A DNA stretch of 31,044 bases, taken from the NCBI GenBank assembly GCA_016550425.1, contig JABXGS010000153.1, positions 1-31,044 on the forward strand. The letters are read 5' to 3'. The notes under the pieces are model-generated. The model was not told the DNA's origin. It was given only the letters and a program-made list of their open reading frames with translations, and did not search any database. Below are positions 22,788-30,046 of this stretch, piece after piece (positions within the stretch are counted from its first letter, which is position 1; the number at the start of each line of letters is the position of its first letter). This stretch comes from an archaeon (GTDB lineage Archaea > Asgardarchaeota > Hermodarchaeia > Hermodarchaeales > Hermodarchaeaceae). Position numbers and translations under genes: made by a program.

Positions 22788-24378
22788 TCTCCCAGTCGCT
22801 CTGAAAATCAGCGCACAAACACGTCGAGACGGAATTCCCTGCGTAAAAGCAGGTCAAAAGATTTCCATCCAACTCACACGGAAAAGTAAAGCTGGTTCTA
22901 ATATCAAAATTGATAGTGGAGCTTTATACATCATCGATCCCTTTGGTCGCACAATCAGTAAGATTCCTTTCCGATTTGGACCAGCAAATATAGGTAAATT
23001 TGCATTGCCTTTGGACAAAATGCTCCTTTCAGGGTTTTACACGATTCTTGTAGCATTTCAAGAAACGCGCATTAAGCTAGCTGTGGATAAATACCCGCAT
23101 CAAGGACCTCCAGAGGACCACTTTGTATTGGGATGTTTTTTATTAGAAGGTGGACATCCCCCCATCGTCGTTCATCGCGTCAATTATTCTGCAACGGTCA
23201 CGAATACGATGCAGAGTCCAATTAACAATATGCAAGTCAATATCGCCTCGCCCCCTTCATTACCTCCACGCCAAGATATACTAAACGTAAAGCTCTCGCC
23301 ACGAACTGGAGTCCAACAAAATGATTTGATCGGCAATCGCTGGTTCCGCTTTCTGTGTAAAAAGTTATCCGCAGGAGAAACCTTCACCTGTGGATACACA
23401 GTCCTGGTTCGAAATCGGGCAATTCGTTACGTTCTACCAACAACCAACCCTTCAACCTCGATTCCAGCAAATATAATGAAATTTACTCAACCTGAAAACT
23501 TCATCGAATCGCACCATCACCTCATCAAAGATTTAGCCCGAGATATCGCTGAAGAAAACGTCACACCTATCCAATACATCCAAGCAGCCATGAAAAAGGT
23601 TACAAATAAAATGCGGTATGTTCGCCAAGAACATGAAAGAGGAGCAGCATACGCTATTGAGAAACGCGTGGGCGACTGCACAGAATATGCAGCATTGTTC
23701 ACAGCACTATGTCGAGCAAATAAAATTCCCGCACGTCTCGAAGCAGGATACGCCTTCGATGGCAAAGCCTGGGAACGCCATGCGTGGAGTCAGGTTTGGA
23801 TTCGTGGGCAATGGATTCCAGTTGATCCGACATGGCATGGAGCCATGGGGCTACTAGGAGTTACAAACCGTCATATACCTCTAATCATTGGAAATTGGAT
23901 GGACCCACGAATTCGTCAAGAATTCAAAGTAAGTTGGCATTATCAAACATCTAGCATTGATGGAAAAAAAGGTGGACGGTCTCAACCACAAATACAAACA
24001 GGATGGAAAGTGAAACGCGTAGTTAGTGTACCTGAGTCAGTGCACCCCAAGCTTCAGGCAGCGCCAGCTGAAATCCAAGTTCAAATTCCTGACGCTATAC
24101 CTCGAGGTAACAAAATTCCCTTAAAAGTGGCATTGATTCCCATAACAAGCCGGCAACATCCGTTAGACCAGATGGTAATGACCGCCACTATTTCTGATGG
24201 CTTAATGGATCAGGTCGTAGCTATAGAGCCGTTTGCACCCCGTTTACAATCCCCGATAAACCTACAGTTAAACATCCAAATGCCCACCGCAGCACCTAAG
24301 GTCACGTTGAATATTCGACTCTGGGCGGATCATAAACCAACCTCCACGTATTGGCAGAAAACCATAGGCTTAATCTAG
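22774..24378 (+). CDS. Transglutaminase-like cysteine hydrolase of the Ubl operon
   Basis: A 534-residue protein without signal peptide. The N-terminal half (to about 235) looks like beta-sandwich domains. The transglutaminase-like core (about 255-360) has the full catalytic triad: Cys302 in VGDCTEYAALF, His336 in ERHAWSQVW and Asp351 in PVDPTW. A further beta domain makes the C-terminus. This fold includes protein cross-linkers, but prokaryotic members are mostly proteases or amidases. Its place as last gene of a Ubl operon, predicted to be cytoplasmic, suggests a Ubl-processing or amide-bond-cleaving or -forming role. ATG 22774/22777 overlaps the RING gene stop; the frame is open from ATG 22726. 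Its stop converges with the E1 gene four bases away. Confidence 0.82.
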   Translation: MMTSNLPVALKISAQTRRDGIPCVKAGQKISIQLTRKSKAGSNIKIDSGALYIIDPFGRTISKIPFRFGPANIGKFALPLDKMLLSGFYTILVAFQETRIKLAVDKYPHQGPPEDHFVLGCFLLEGGHPPIVVHRVNYSATVTNTMQSPINNMQVNIASPPSLPPRQDILNVKLSPRTGVQQNDLIGNRWFRFLCKKLSAGETFTCGYTVLVRNRAIRYVLPTTNPSTSIPANIMKFTQPENFIESHHHLIKDLARDIAEENVTPIQYIQAAMKKVTNKMRYVRQEHERGAAYAIEKRVGDCTEYAALFTALCRANKIPARLEAGYAFDGKAWERHAWSQVWIRGQWIPVDPTWHGAMGLLGVTNRHIPLIIGNWMDPRIRQEFKVSWHYQTSSIDGKKGGRSQPQIQTGWKVKRVVSVPESVHPKLQAAPAEIQVQIPDAIPRGNKIPLKVALIPITSRQHPLDQMVMTATISDGLMDQVVAIEPFAPRLQSPINLQLNIQMPTAAPKVTLNIRLWADHKPTSTYWQKTIGLI

Positions 24379-24382
24379 TCTG

Positions 24383-25249
24383 TTAGGCGTGCTTCCGCTT
24401 GTCTCTACAGAAAATTTCAGCACATCTCGGATTTGGCAAGATGGGTCCCGTCAGAACCTTATGGTGGTGCAAATTATATTGAATAAACCGGCCAACAGCA
24501 GGTTCGAACTCATCTTGCCATTCTCCAGTTTGCTTCCAGTTCTCTAATCCTACGAGTACCTTGGTAGCTTCCCATGACATCACCGCTCCAACAATCGATG
24601 TGATAAAACTAATCATCGGAAACTGAGGAATAGTCCTTACGAAGAAGGGATCGCAGCGAGTTCGAACTTCATTGGCTACTACATGGTCAACGAAAGTTTT
24701 TCTCCAGGAACAGACTAAACATGCTGTGTTAGGTGGAGCTAAGACCTCAACAGAGACGAAGTCCTTTCCCATCGCCCCATTGATAACAGGAAGAGGTGGG
24801 GCTAAACTAAGATTCTTTGCATTCAATAAATACCGAGTATAATGATTGTCGACTCCAACAAGCACTAAATCCACGTTCCATACGGATTCTGGAGCATCTT
24901 GAATAGGAACAGGATGTGGTTCGACAATTGTGTCTGTTGCAAGATTGGGTAATCGTTCAGCAATCGCATCGACCTTAAACGTGACATCGTGGTCACTTGG
25001 TCTAAAAAAGACACAACGATTCAGATTTGAAGCAGCAACCTTGTCAGGGTCAACTACAATGATTTTCCCCACTCCAAGAAGTCCAAGATTCTTACATACT
25101 TCATTCCCTACTGCACCAGCCCCCACCATGAGAACGCTCGATTGCTGGATTTTCTCCAGGTTGGTTTTACCTAGCCACCGACGCGTGCGATCATGTTGGT
25201 CTTTTTCGAAGAATTGGAGATCAACCGGAGTTGGTTTCTTCTTTGTCAT
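24383..25249 (-). CDS. E1-like Ubl-activating enzyme (ThiF/MoeB fold)
   Basis: A 288-residue adenylating enzyme. The nucleotide-binding GAGAVGNE (43-50) is followed by VVDPDKVAASNLNR (Asp and the SNLNR arginine that contacts ATP) and VGVDNHYTR. Cys177 and Cys180 (CLVC) with Cys276 and Cys281 form a likely structural zinc site. The segment RTRCDPFFVRTIPQFP corresponds to the catalytic-cysteine loop of E1s. The cysteine normally just before T-I-R-x-FP is absent there, and Cys199, six residues earlier, is the candidate. E1s adenylate the Ubl C-terminus and take it up as thioester. The ATG at 25249 has AGGAGG nine bases upstream. It overlaps the upstream JAMM gene by 29 bases, so both are translated together. 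Confidence 0.88.
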   Translation of the reverse strand: MTKKKPTPVDLQFFEKDQHDRTRRWLGKTNLEKIQQSSVLMVGAGAVGNEVCKNLGLLGVGKIIVVDPDKVAASNLNRCVFFRPSDHDVTFKVDAIAERLPNLATDTIVEPHPVPIQDAPESVWNVDLVLVGVDNHYTRYLLNAKNLSLAPPLPVINGAMGKDFVSVEVLAPPNTACLVCSWRKTFVDHVVANEVRTRCDPFFVRTIPQFPMISFITSIVGAVMSWEATKVLVGLENWKQTGEWQDEFEPAVGRFIQYNLHHHKVLTGPILPNPRCAEIFCRDKRKHA

Positions 25250-25853
25250 GGGAAGGTTCCTCCTCATTCGTCATATCAGTGTCTTCACGTGAAAGGTCCT
25301 CACCAAGGGGAACAGAGGGTCGATAAGTACACCATTCGACTTGGTCAAGTTGAAGCCCAGGTTCTTCAGGGCGGGAGCGAAGCATATACACTTTGAAGAT
25401 TTGGCTAATTGGATCAATTAAGAAGAAGATGTTTCCTTCTGCACAGAAAGGAGTGTTGAAGAAGGTGTTTAGGTCTGTTGAGGAGAAATGGGGGTCACCT
25501 CCAAAAGGGTGAGAATGCCAGAGCCCAACGACTCGAGGGGCATGAGGATTATTTCCATAGCGATCATGGAGTGCAAGGCGATATTCGAGAATACCTTCAG
25601 GTGTGAAGCGAGCATGTGCGAGACTGGCTTCGACATGACCTGTCGCCCAATCAGTAACGCGAATGTATTTTTTTCCGTTCCAAGTACGTCGAAATCCAAG
25701 AATGACTCCAAGTGCTTCACTTCGTGAGGGCCCTGATGCTTCCTTCAGGCAGAAGCTGAAGATTTCTTTGCAGGTTCTTTCAAAGATGTATACAGGATAT
25801 ACTGGAAGCGTTGATCGTTGGTCATTGTTAGGGTGAATTTCTCCGCTATCCAT
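25221..25853 (-). CDS. JAMM/MPN+ metalloprotease (Rpn11-like deubiquitinase)
   Basis: A 210-residue protein with the JAB/MPN fold. The catalytic set is complete: Glu46 in SEALGVILG, His113 and His115 in WHSHP, Ser124/125 and Asp127 in SSTD. The spacer between HxH and SxxD is eight residues rather than the usual seven. Such enzymes cut isopeptide bonds after the Ubl or trim Ubl precursors. The C-terminus (from about 175) is acidic and disordered. It is the first gene of a two-gene operon with the E1, convergent to the Ubl-E2-RING operon. ATG 25853 lacks a ribosome site; a TATA-like element at 25888-25896 predicts a very short leader, over which lies a tandem octamer. Confidence 0.88.
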   Translation of the reverse strand: MDSGEIHPNNDQRSTLPVYPVYIFERTCKEIFSFCLKEASGPSRSEALGVILGFRRTWNGKKYIRVTDWATGHVEASLAHARFTPEGILEYRLALHDRYGNNPHAPRVVGLWHSHPFGGDPHFSSTDLNTFFNTPFCAEGNIFFLIDPISQIFKVYMLRSRPEEPGLQLDQVEWCTYRPSVPLGEDLSREDTDMTNEEEPSHDKEETNSG

Positions 25854-25857
25854 AATT

Positions 25858-25873
25858 GTTTCACAGTTTCACA
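25858..25873. repeat. Tandem octamer GTTTCACA x2 at the JAMM promoter
   Basis: Two perfect head-to-tail copies of GTTTCACA (25858-25865, 25866-25873) lie just upstream of the JAMM ATG and over the predicted transcription start. This is the place for a repressor site. Similar TTTCAC sequences occur in the SMC-Ubl intergenic region. Confidence 0.4.
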
Positions 25874-25969
25874 CATTGTTTTGAATTGTTAAATCCTTGT
25901 AATACAAAGAGTTAATTGGAATCATGCCTTTAGGATGACTAGATCAATACTCTTTGGAGAGGAAGATGA

Positions 25970-26467
25970 ATGGAAAAAACTGCAGAGGTCTACTCTGGTT
26001 TAAAAAAGGCTTGGCGGTTTGGATTCCTAATTCTCACACTTGCCATCCTGTGCCTGTTTGTAAGCCAAATCATTTTGTTTGAATTGACACTTCAAGCTTT
26101 TCTTTTATCTAATTGGTGGTTTAGCGTCAATGTACAATTCTTTGGAGTAATATTTACTGTGATAATTACCATGCTTATTGGTCCGTGGTTTAGCATGATT
26201 GTAATTTTTGGCAGCACACACCCTAAATATGGCACTCAGTATTGGCAATGGTTATCACAAGGTCTTACGGTTATGTTATTTATCGCTATGTGTTGGGCAC
26301 AACTAGTTCTTTTAATCAACGATGTTACTTGGCCATATCCACCGAGTCCAACGGTTTTCATCAGTTTAGCGGCAGCCTTAATGATTTATGGAATCGTTGG
26401 ATTCTTCATTGCAGCTCTGAGCGTTTTAATATGGGTGAAGTGGCTTAAGCCTGAAAAGACAGAATAA
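25970..26467 (+). CDS. Four-TM membrane protein, first of a related pair
   Basis: A 165-residue protein with four predicted membrane spans (about 15-37, 52-80, 93-112, 127-155) and short loops. Between spans 2 and 3 is GSTHPKYGTQ; between 3 and 4 is NDVTWPYPPSPTVF. Both loops recur in similar form in the next gene, so the two appear to be tandem paralogues. No transporter or enzyme motif is recognised. ATG 25970 has GGAGAGGAAG just upstream. Function unknown. Confidence 0.65.
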   Translation: MEKTAEVYSGLKKAWRFGFLILTLAILCLFVSQIILFELTLQAFLLSNWWFSVNVQFFGVIFTVIITMLIGPWFSMIVIFGSTHPKYGTQYWQWLSQGLTVMLFIAMCWAQLVLLINDVTWPYPPSPTVFISLAAALMIYGIVGFFIAALSVLIWVKWLKPEKTE

Positions 26468-26497
26468 ATGCTGGAATTCACAAGGAAAGCTTGGTGA

Positions 26498-27016
26498 ATG
26501 AGGTTGATTGGTTCAATTGTATCTCAAGAAGTTCTTGTCCAAAAATCATCATGGCGAATTGGATTCTACTTGGTTGCTATAGGCGCGGTTTTGATGTTTC
26601 TCTGGGAAGCCATAGTCCTTGAACTTGCGCGTCAAATGGCTTTGCAGTCAAATCAACAATACCTTAGCATCCATATTATGAACTCCTATGTCCCAATGAA
26701 TTTTGGAACAATTCTCATTGGAGTCTGGACGGCACTCCTTGTAGTCTTCGCCTGCACCCATCCAAAATCATCGAACAAGAACATCGAAAAGATTGTGTTT
26801 TCAATGTTCGGAATTTATATGATGCTTTCCTTAATGTGGTTTAATCGTACGATATTATTCGCGTATTGGGATTATTCTACGAGTCCTCCCATGTTTCCCA
26901 TTTATGAAGCCTTGATTAACCTACCAGTGAACATTGTCGGTTCAGTAGTGATGTTGGGCCTTATTGTTGTTATCAGTGCCTTTACTTGGTATCGTTATCT
27001 GAAATACGTCTCATAA
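26498..27016 (+). CDS. Four-TM membrane protein, second of a related pair
   Basis: A 172-residue protein with four predicted spans (about 20-42, 68-87, 102-120, 142-165). It shares with the preceding gene the loop CTHPKSSNK after span 2, a Trp-rich third span and the loop YWDYSTSPPMFP before span 4. ATG 26498 has GGTGA directly upstream. The 30-base gap suggests a common transcript, and the two might form a heteromeric membrane complex. Function unknown. Confidence 0.65.
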   Translation: MRLIGSIVSQEVLVQKSSWRIGFYLVAIGAVLMFLWEAIVLELARQMALQSNQQYLSIHIMNSYVPMNFGTILIGVWTALLVVFACTHPKSSNKNIEKIVFSMFGIYMMLSLMWFNRTILFAYWDYSTSPPMFPIYEALINLPVNIVGSVVMLGLIVVISAFTWYRYLKYVS

Positions 27017-27039
27017 GCAAACCTCATGTTGAACCGGGG

Positions 27040-28518
27040 TTACTTTATCAATCCGTTCGTATTTCCTAGCTTCGTTGACCAAGGATACCGCCGCATAATG
27101 TTGTCGAGGAGCCGTCTAAGTTTCAATACCTCAGAGGTATCAGCATACATAAGGAAAAACACTCGTCCACCGCGGCTCCGTTTCATTTTCTGATAAATAG
27201 TCTTAGTCGTATTGACCGTGTCACAAATGATAAGTAAATCAGCATCAGGCAAGTCGAGATCTCGTTCGCCTACCGGGGAGAGAATGACCGCTGCAGGTGG
27301 ATGAGCCTGTTTGAATTCTGTAAGAACAGCTTGTTTGTCTTGAGTGCGTCCTGTGAGCTGAAAGGTTTGAATTCCTTTCTTCTTGAGAAGCTCATCAATT
27401 TCAGTGACCACGTTCAAATAAGAGGAAAGAATGACTGTTTTGTTTGCATTAACGGCTAATTCTTGGACCTTGATGGATTTGGGAGTGATTTTTGGCCAAT
27501 CCTTCATCATTCGGTTTACATCAATCTGGGGTTTGAGAGTGGGATGATGCAAATATCGACGAAAACTTTTGGATGTCATTCCGTAGAGATATTTGCGAGT
27601 CATTAGAAGTCCACTATATTGGTGGGCGAGTTCTTCGGGAATTGGGAGCCTGTGGAGAACTAGATGCAGCATTCGTATGGAGTCTGGGAGTTCACCAAGA
27701 ACCTCACTTGATTCCTCTTGAACAATTTTGTAAATTTCTTCTCGTGTTGATTGGATAAGATCATCAAGTATGAGAGCCATTGCTCGAATGACTGGATCTT
27801 TTACAGGAACGACATCGATAATGGTGGGTTTAATATATTGAACTAAATCAGTCTCTGCCAATTCGTTCATACTGATGAGTTCTACATTGGGGAGAAACTC
27901 TGCAAGTGTTTGAAGTTCATCTCGAATTTGAAGTTGGGCTTGATCAAAGACCACATGGTCGTCACGTAGGGTTCCGCTGAGACCCAGAATCCAGTTCTCT
28001 TTAAAGAAGTCTAATAGAAATCCCCAAGGTTGGATGAGAACCTGGTTGTGTCCCATGCGTCGCAAAATTGTATCAACTTCATTGATCAAGAGTCCTTCAA
28101 AGTCAGTTGGTTGTAGGTTGCCTTTTTTTAGGATATTGGCGAGGACTCGTGGGGTGCATAATACGACGCGGGATTCACGGAGCAGTTGTTCACGTCGAGG
28201 ACCTTGAACACGAGGAGAAAGCACACCTAGTCCTTCAACACCGCCATATTCTACTTCGAGATATTGTGCAGTTTCTTGAAGCGAAGAAGACGAGTTCACC
28301 GTTATAATAAATTGGGTTTCAGGGAATTGTTCTGTTACAAGTTTATAGGTTAGAACTCGTTTTCCAAGTCCACAGTCCAACTCTACTAGAATGTTTTGAC
28401 CTTGATGCGCCTTAATGCGTTGAAGGATGTATTCTTGATACTGTCGTGTGTCAAAACGTGGAGTATCCGAATTGCAATCCGATGAACTGGAAGCGCGCCG
28501 TTTTCGTGTCATATTCAT
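27040..28518 (-). CDS. Hef/FANCM-like superfamily 2 helicase with degraded ATPase motifs
   Basis: A 492-residue protein with two RecA-like domains and a helical insert between them, as in the Hef/Mph1/FANCM and RIG-I group. Seen in order: TRQYQEYILQRI (Q-motif-like), ELDCGLGKR (46-54, where Hef has PTGLGKT), CTPRVLANIL, LLINEVDT (146-149, where DEVH or DEAH is expected), LGLSGTLRD (motif III/IIIa area), helical insert (about 260-345), VILSSYLNVVTEIDELL (motif IV), VILSPVGERDLDLPDADLLI (motif V) and IYQKMKRSRGGRV (motif VI). The Thr of Walker A is Arg and the first Asp of Walker B is Asn, so ATP hydrolysis is doubtful. There is no nuclease domain. It may act as a DNA-binding scaffold. The N-terminus is basic and Ser-rich. 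Confidence 0.78.
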   Translation of the reverse strand: MNMTRKRRASSSSDCNSDTPRFDTRQYQEYILQRIKAHQGQNILVELDCGLGKRVLTYKLVTEQFPETQFIITVNSSSSLQETAQYLEVEYGGVEGLGVLSPRVQGPRREQLLRESRVVLCTPRVLANILKKGNLQPTDFEGLLINEVDTILRRMGHNQVLIQPWGFLLDFFKENWILGLSGTLRDDHVVFDQAQLQIRDELQTLAEFLPNVELISMNELAETDLVQYIKPTIIDVVPVKDPVIRAMALILDDLIQSTREEIYKIVQEESSEVLGELPDSIRMLHLVLHRLPIPEELAHQYSGLLMTRKYLYGMTSKSFRRYLHHPTLKPQIDVNRMMKDWPKITPKSIKVQELAVNANKTVILSSYLNVVTEIDELLKKKGIQTFQLTGRTQDKQAVLTEFKQAHPPAAVILSPVGERDLDLPDADLLIICDTVNTTKTIYQKMKRSRGGRVFFLMYADTSEVLKLRRLLDNIMRRYPWSTKLGNTNGLIK

Positions 28519-28536
28519 TTACCATATAGCAGCAGA

Positions 28537-29214
28537 CTAGATAAGTTGCACAATATCTGCAATTGAATTGAGAATGTGATTAGCGAAGGGGGCTAAATCG
28601 TCTGGTGTCCCGAATCCTGTCAGGACTCCAATTGTCACACACCCCAGACTCTGTGCGGCTTCTAATTCACCTGCCGAATCCCCAACAACCCAGACCTCAC
28701 CTTCTGCTTTCACTTCTTGCAATGCTAATTGAATGAGGGCGCGTCGTTGTGGTAGGTAGGGAAAAAGAGGGACCCGTTCTTTTCCTAGAGCCTGGGCAAG
28801 ATCTCCGCGCGTGTAAATTGATTCGAACCATTTGTGGAGACCGTGCCATCTAATTTCTTGTCGGGTTTGTCGAGCATCGTGCCGTGATGTGACCACTCGC
28901 ATGTGGTTCGTTCTTGATTGAAGGTGGGTTAAGACCTCAGGGGTGCCAGGAATGACATGTGAAAGCTCGGGGTGGGAAAAGAAGTGTTCTCGGAAATTGG
29001 TAAGGTATTGGATAAAATCAGAATCGGAAAGATGGACATTTAGCCTGTTGAGGAAATCGTGGGAATCAAAGGCATACCTGTACAGGTTTCGAATTTGATT
29101 TGGAGTTACTGAATACCCAAGGGGACGCAGAGCGTCAGCGTGGGCTTGGATTGCTCGTTCGCGAGTATCAATTAGAGTACCATCAAGGTCTGAGAGGAAG
29201 GCTTTCAACTTCAT
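28537..29214 (-). CDS. HAD-superfamily phosphatase (phosphoglycolate phosphatase-like), copy 1
   Basis: A 225-residue HAD hydrolase. Motif I is SDLDGTLIDT (nucleophile and acid Asp), the helical C1 cap follows, motif II is VVTSRH, motif III Lys lies in GKERVP and motif IV is VVGDSAGELEAA. It ends with a VGVLTGFG loop typical of phosphoglycolate-phosphatase-like and nucleotidase members. The substrate is not readable. ATG 29214 (MKLKAFLSDLDG) is chosen because a TATA element (29241-29249) predicts transcription from about 29219. The frame is open to 29325, which would overlap the next gene. It is a tandem paralogue of the gene at 29277. Confidence 0.82.
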   Translation of the reverse strand: MKLKAFLSDLDGTLIDTRERAIQAHADALRPLGYSVTPNQIRNLYRYAFDSHDFLNRLNVHLSDSDFIQYLTNFREHFFSHPELSHVIPGTPEVLTHLQSRTNHMRVVTSRHDARQTRQEIRWHGLHKWFESIYTRGDLAQALGKERVPLFPYLPQRRALIQLALQEVKAEGEVWVVGDSAGELEAAQSLGCVTIGVLTGFGTPDDLAPFANHILNSIADIVQLI

Positions 29215-29240
29215 AATCGTTGAAGAGAAGGAGATTGGTG

Positions 29241-29249
29241 TTATTATAA
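29241..29249 (-). promoter_or_regulatory. TATA box of HAD copy 1
   Basis: Minus-strand TTATAATAA. The predicted start, about five bases before ATG 29214, means a practically leaderless message and sets the gene start. Confidence 0.45.
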
Positions 29250-29276
29250 GCTTGACTATTTTCCTGCAACCACATA

Positions 29277-29951
29277 CTAAAGCAGAGAACCAATCTGCGC
29301 CACTGAATCGATTATGTGAGTACAATAGGGTTGAAGGGCTTCAGGATTGATGAATCCTGTTAAGACCCCAACCGTCGTGAACCCAAGACTTTGCGCAACC
29401 TGCATTTCGTTGGGAAAATCACCAATGACCCACACATCGTCTTTATTCACTAAATCAGCAATTGCTAGTTGGATTAATCTTTGCCGGTGATCTGCATAGG
29501 GATAGAATGGGACTTCGTCAACCCCCTCGTATCGAGCAAGGTCCCCACGAGTAAAGACCGGTCGGTCAAAGACTTGGTCAAGTCCGAAATGCTGGACTTC
29601 AGCTCGGGTCTCCTCAACCCAAGCTCTTGAGGTAATAAGGCGGAGACCATCGACTTGTGGACGAATGGATTTTAGCGCTTTAATAACACCTGGAAAAACG
29701 TAGGAATGTTGCCAACCTTTGTAAAATTCCTGTTCAATACTTAGGAGATACTCTATGTAGTGTTCCTGTGAAAGGGTGATATCTAACTCATTTAGAAATC
29801 GTTCATAATCCATTACGATCTCTACGAACGGTTCAACCTGTTCGAAGGCTATTGTATAACCAAAATTAGCTAAGGCGTTGATTTGCGAGTGGAGGAAACG
29901 GTCGCGGATATCGATAAGCGTTCCATCTAAATCAGATACAAGAATTGGCAT
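29277..29951 (-). CDS. HAD-superfamily phosphatase (phosphoglycolate phosphatase-like), copy 2
   Basis: A 224-residue HAD hydrolase similar throughout to its neighbour. Motif I is VSDLDGTLID, the cap domain has matching helices (FLNELDITLSQEHYIEYL beside FLNRLNVHLSDSDFIQYL), motif II is LITSRA, the shared segment is FTRGDLA, and motif IV is VIGDFPNEMQVAQSLGF followed by TVGVLTGF. ATG 29951 has GGGAG at ribosome-site distance and is preferred to TTG 29966. Unlike copy 1 it has a normal leader. It probably arose by tandem duplication; motif IV differs (GDFPNE against GDSAGE), so substrates may have diverged. Confidence 0.82.
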   Translation of the reverse strand: MPILVSDLDGTLIDIRDRFLHSQINALANFGYTIAFEQVEPFVEIVMDYERFLNELDITLSQEHYIEYLLSIEQEFYKGWQHSYVFPGVIKALKSIRPQVDGLRLITSRAWVEETRAEVQHFGLDQVFDRPVFTRGDLARYEGVDEVPFYPYADHRQRLIQLAIADLVNKDDVWVIGDFPNEMQVAQSLGFTTVGVLTGFINPEALQPYCTHIIDSVAQIGSLL

Positions 29952-30046
29952 ACATCGTTCTCCCAAGGATTTTAAAACCGTGTGTAATTTTCGTAAGAGA
30001 GGGACCTTCTACAAGATACTCTTAGCAATATAAAAGCACACCATCA

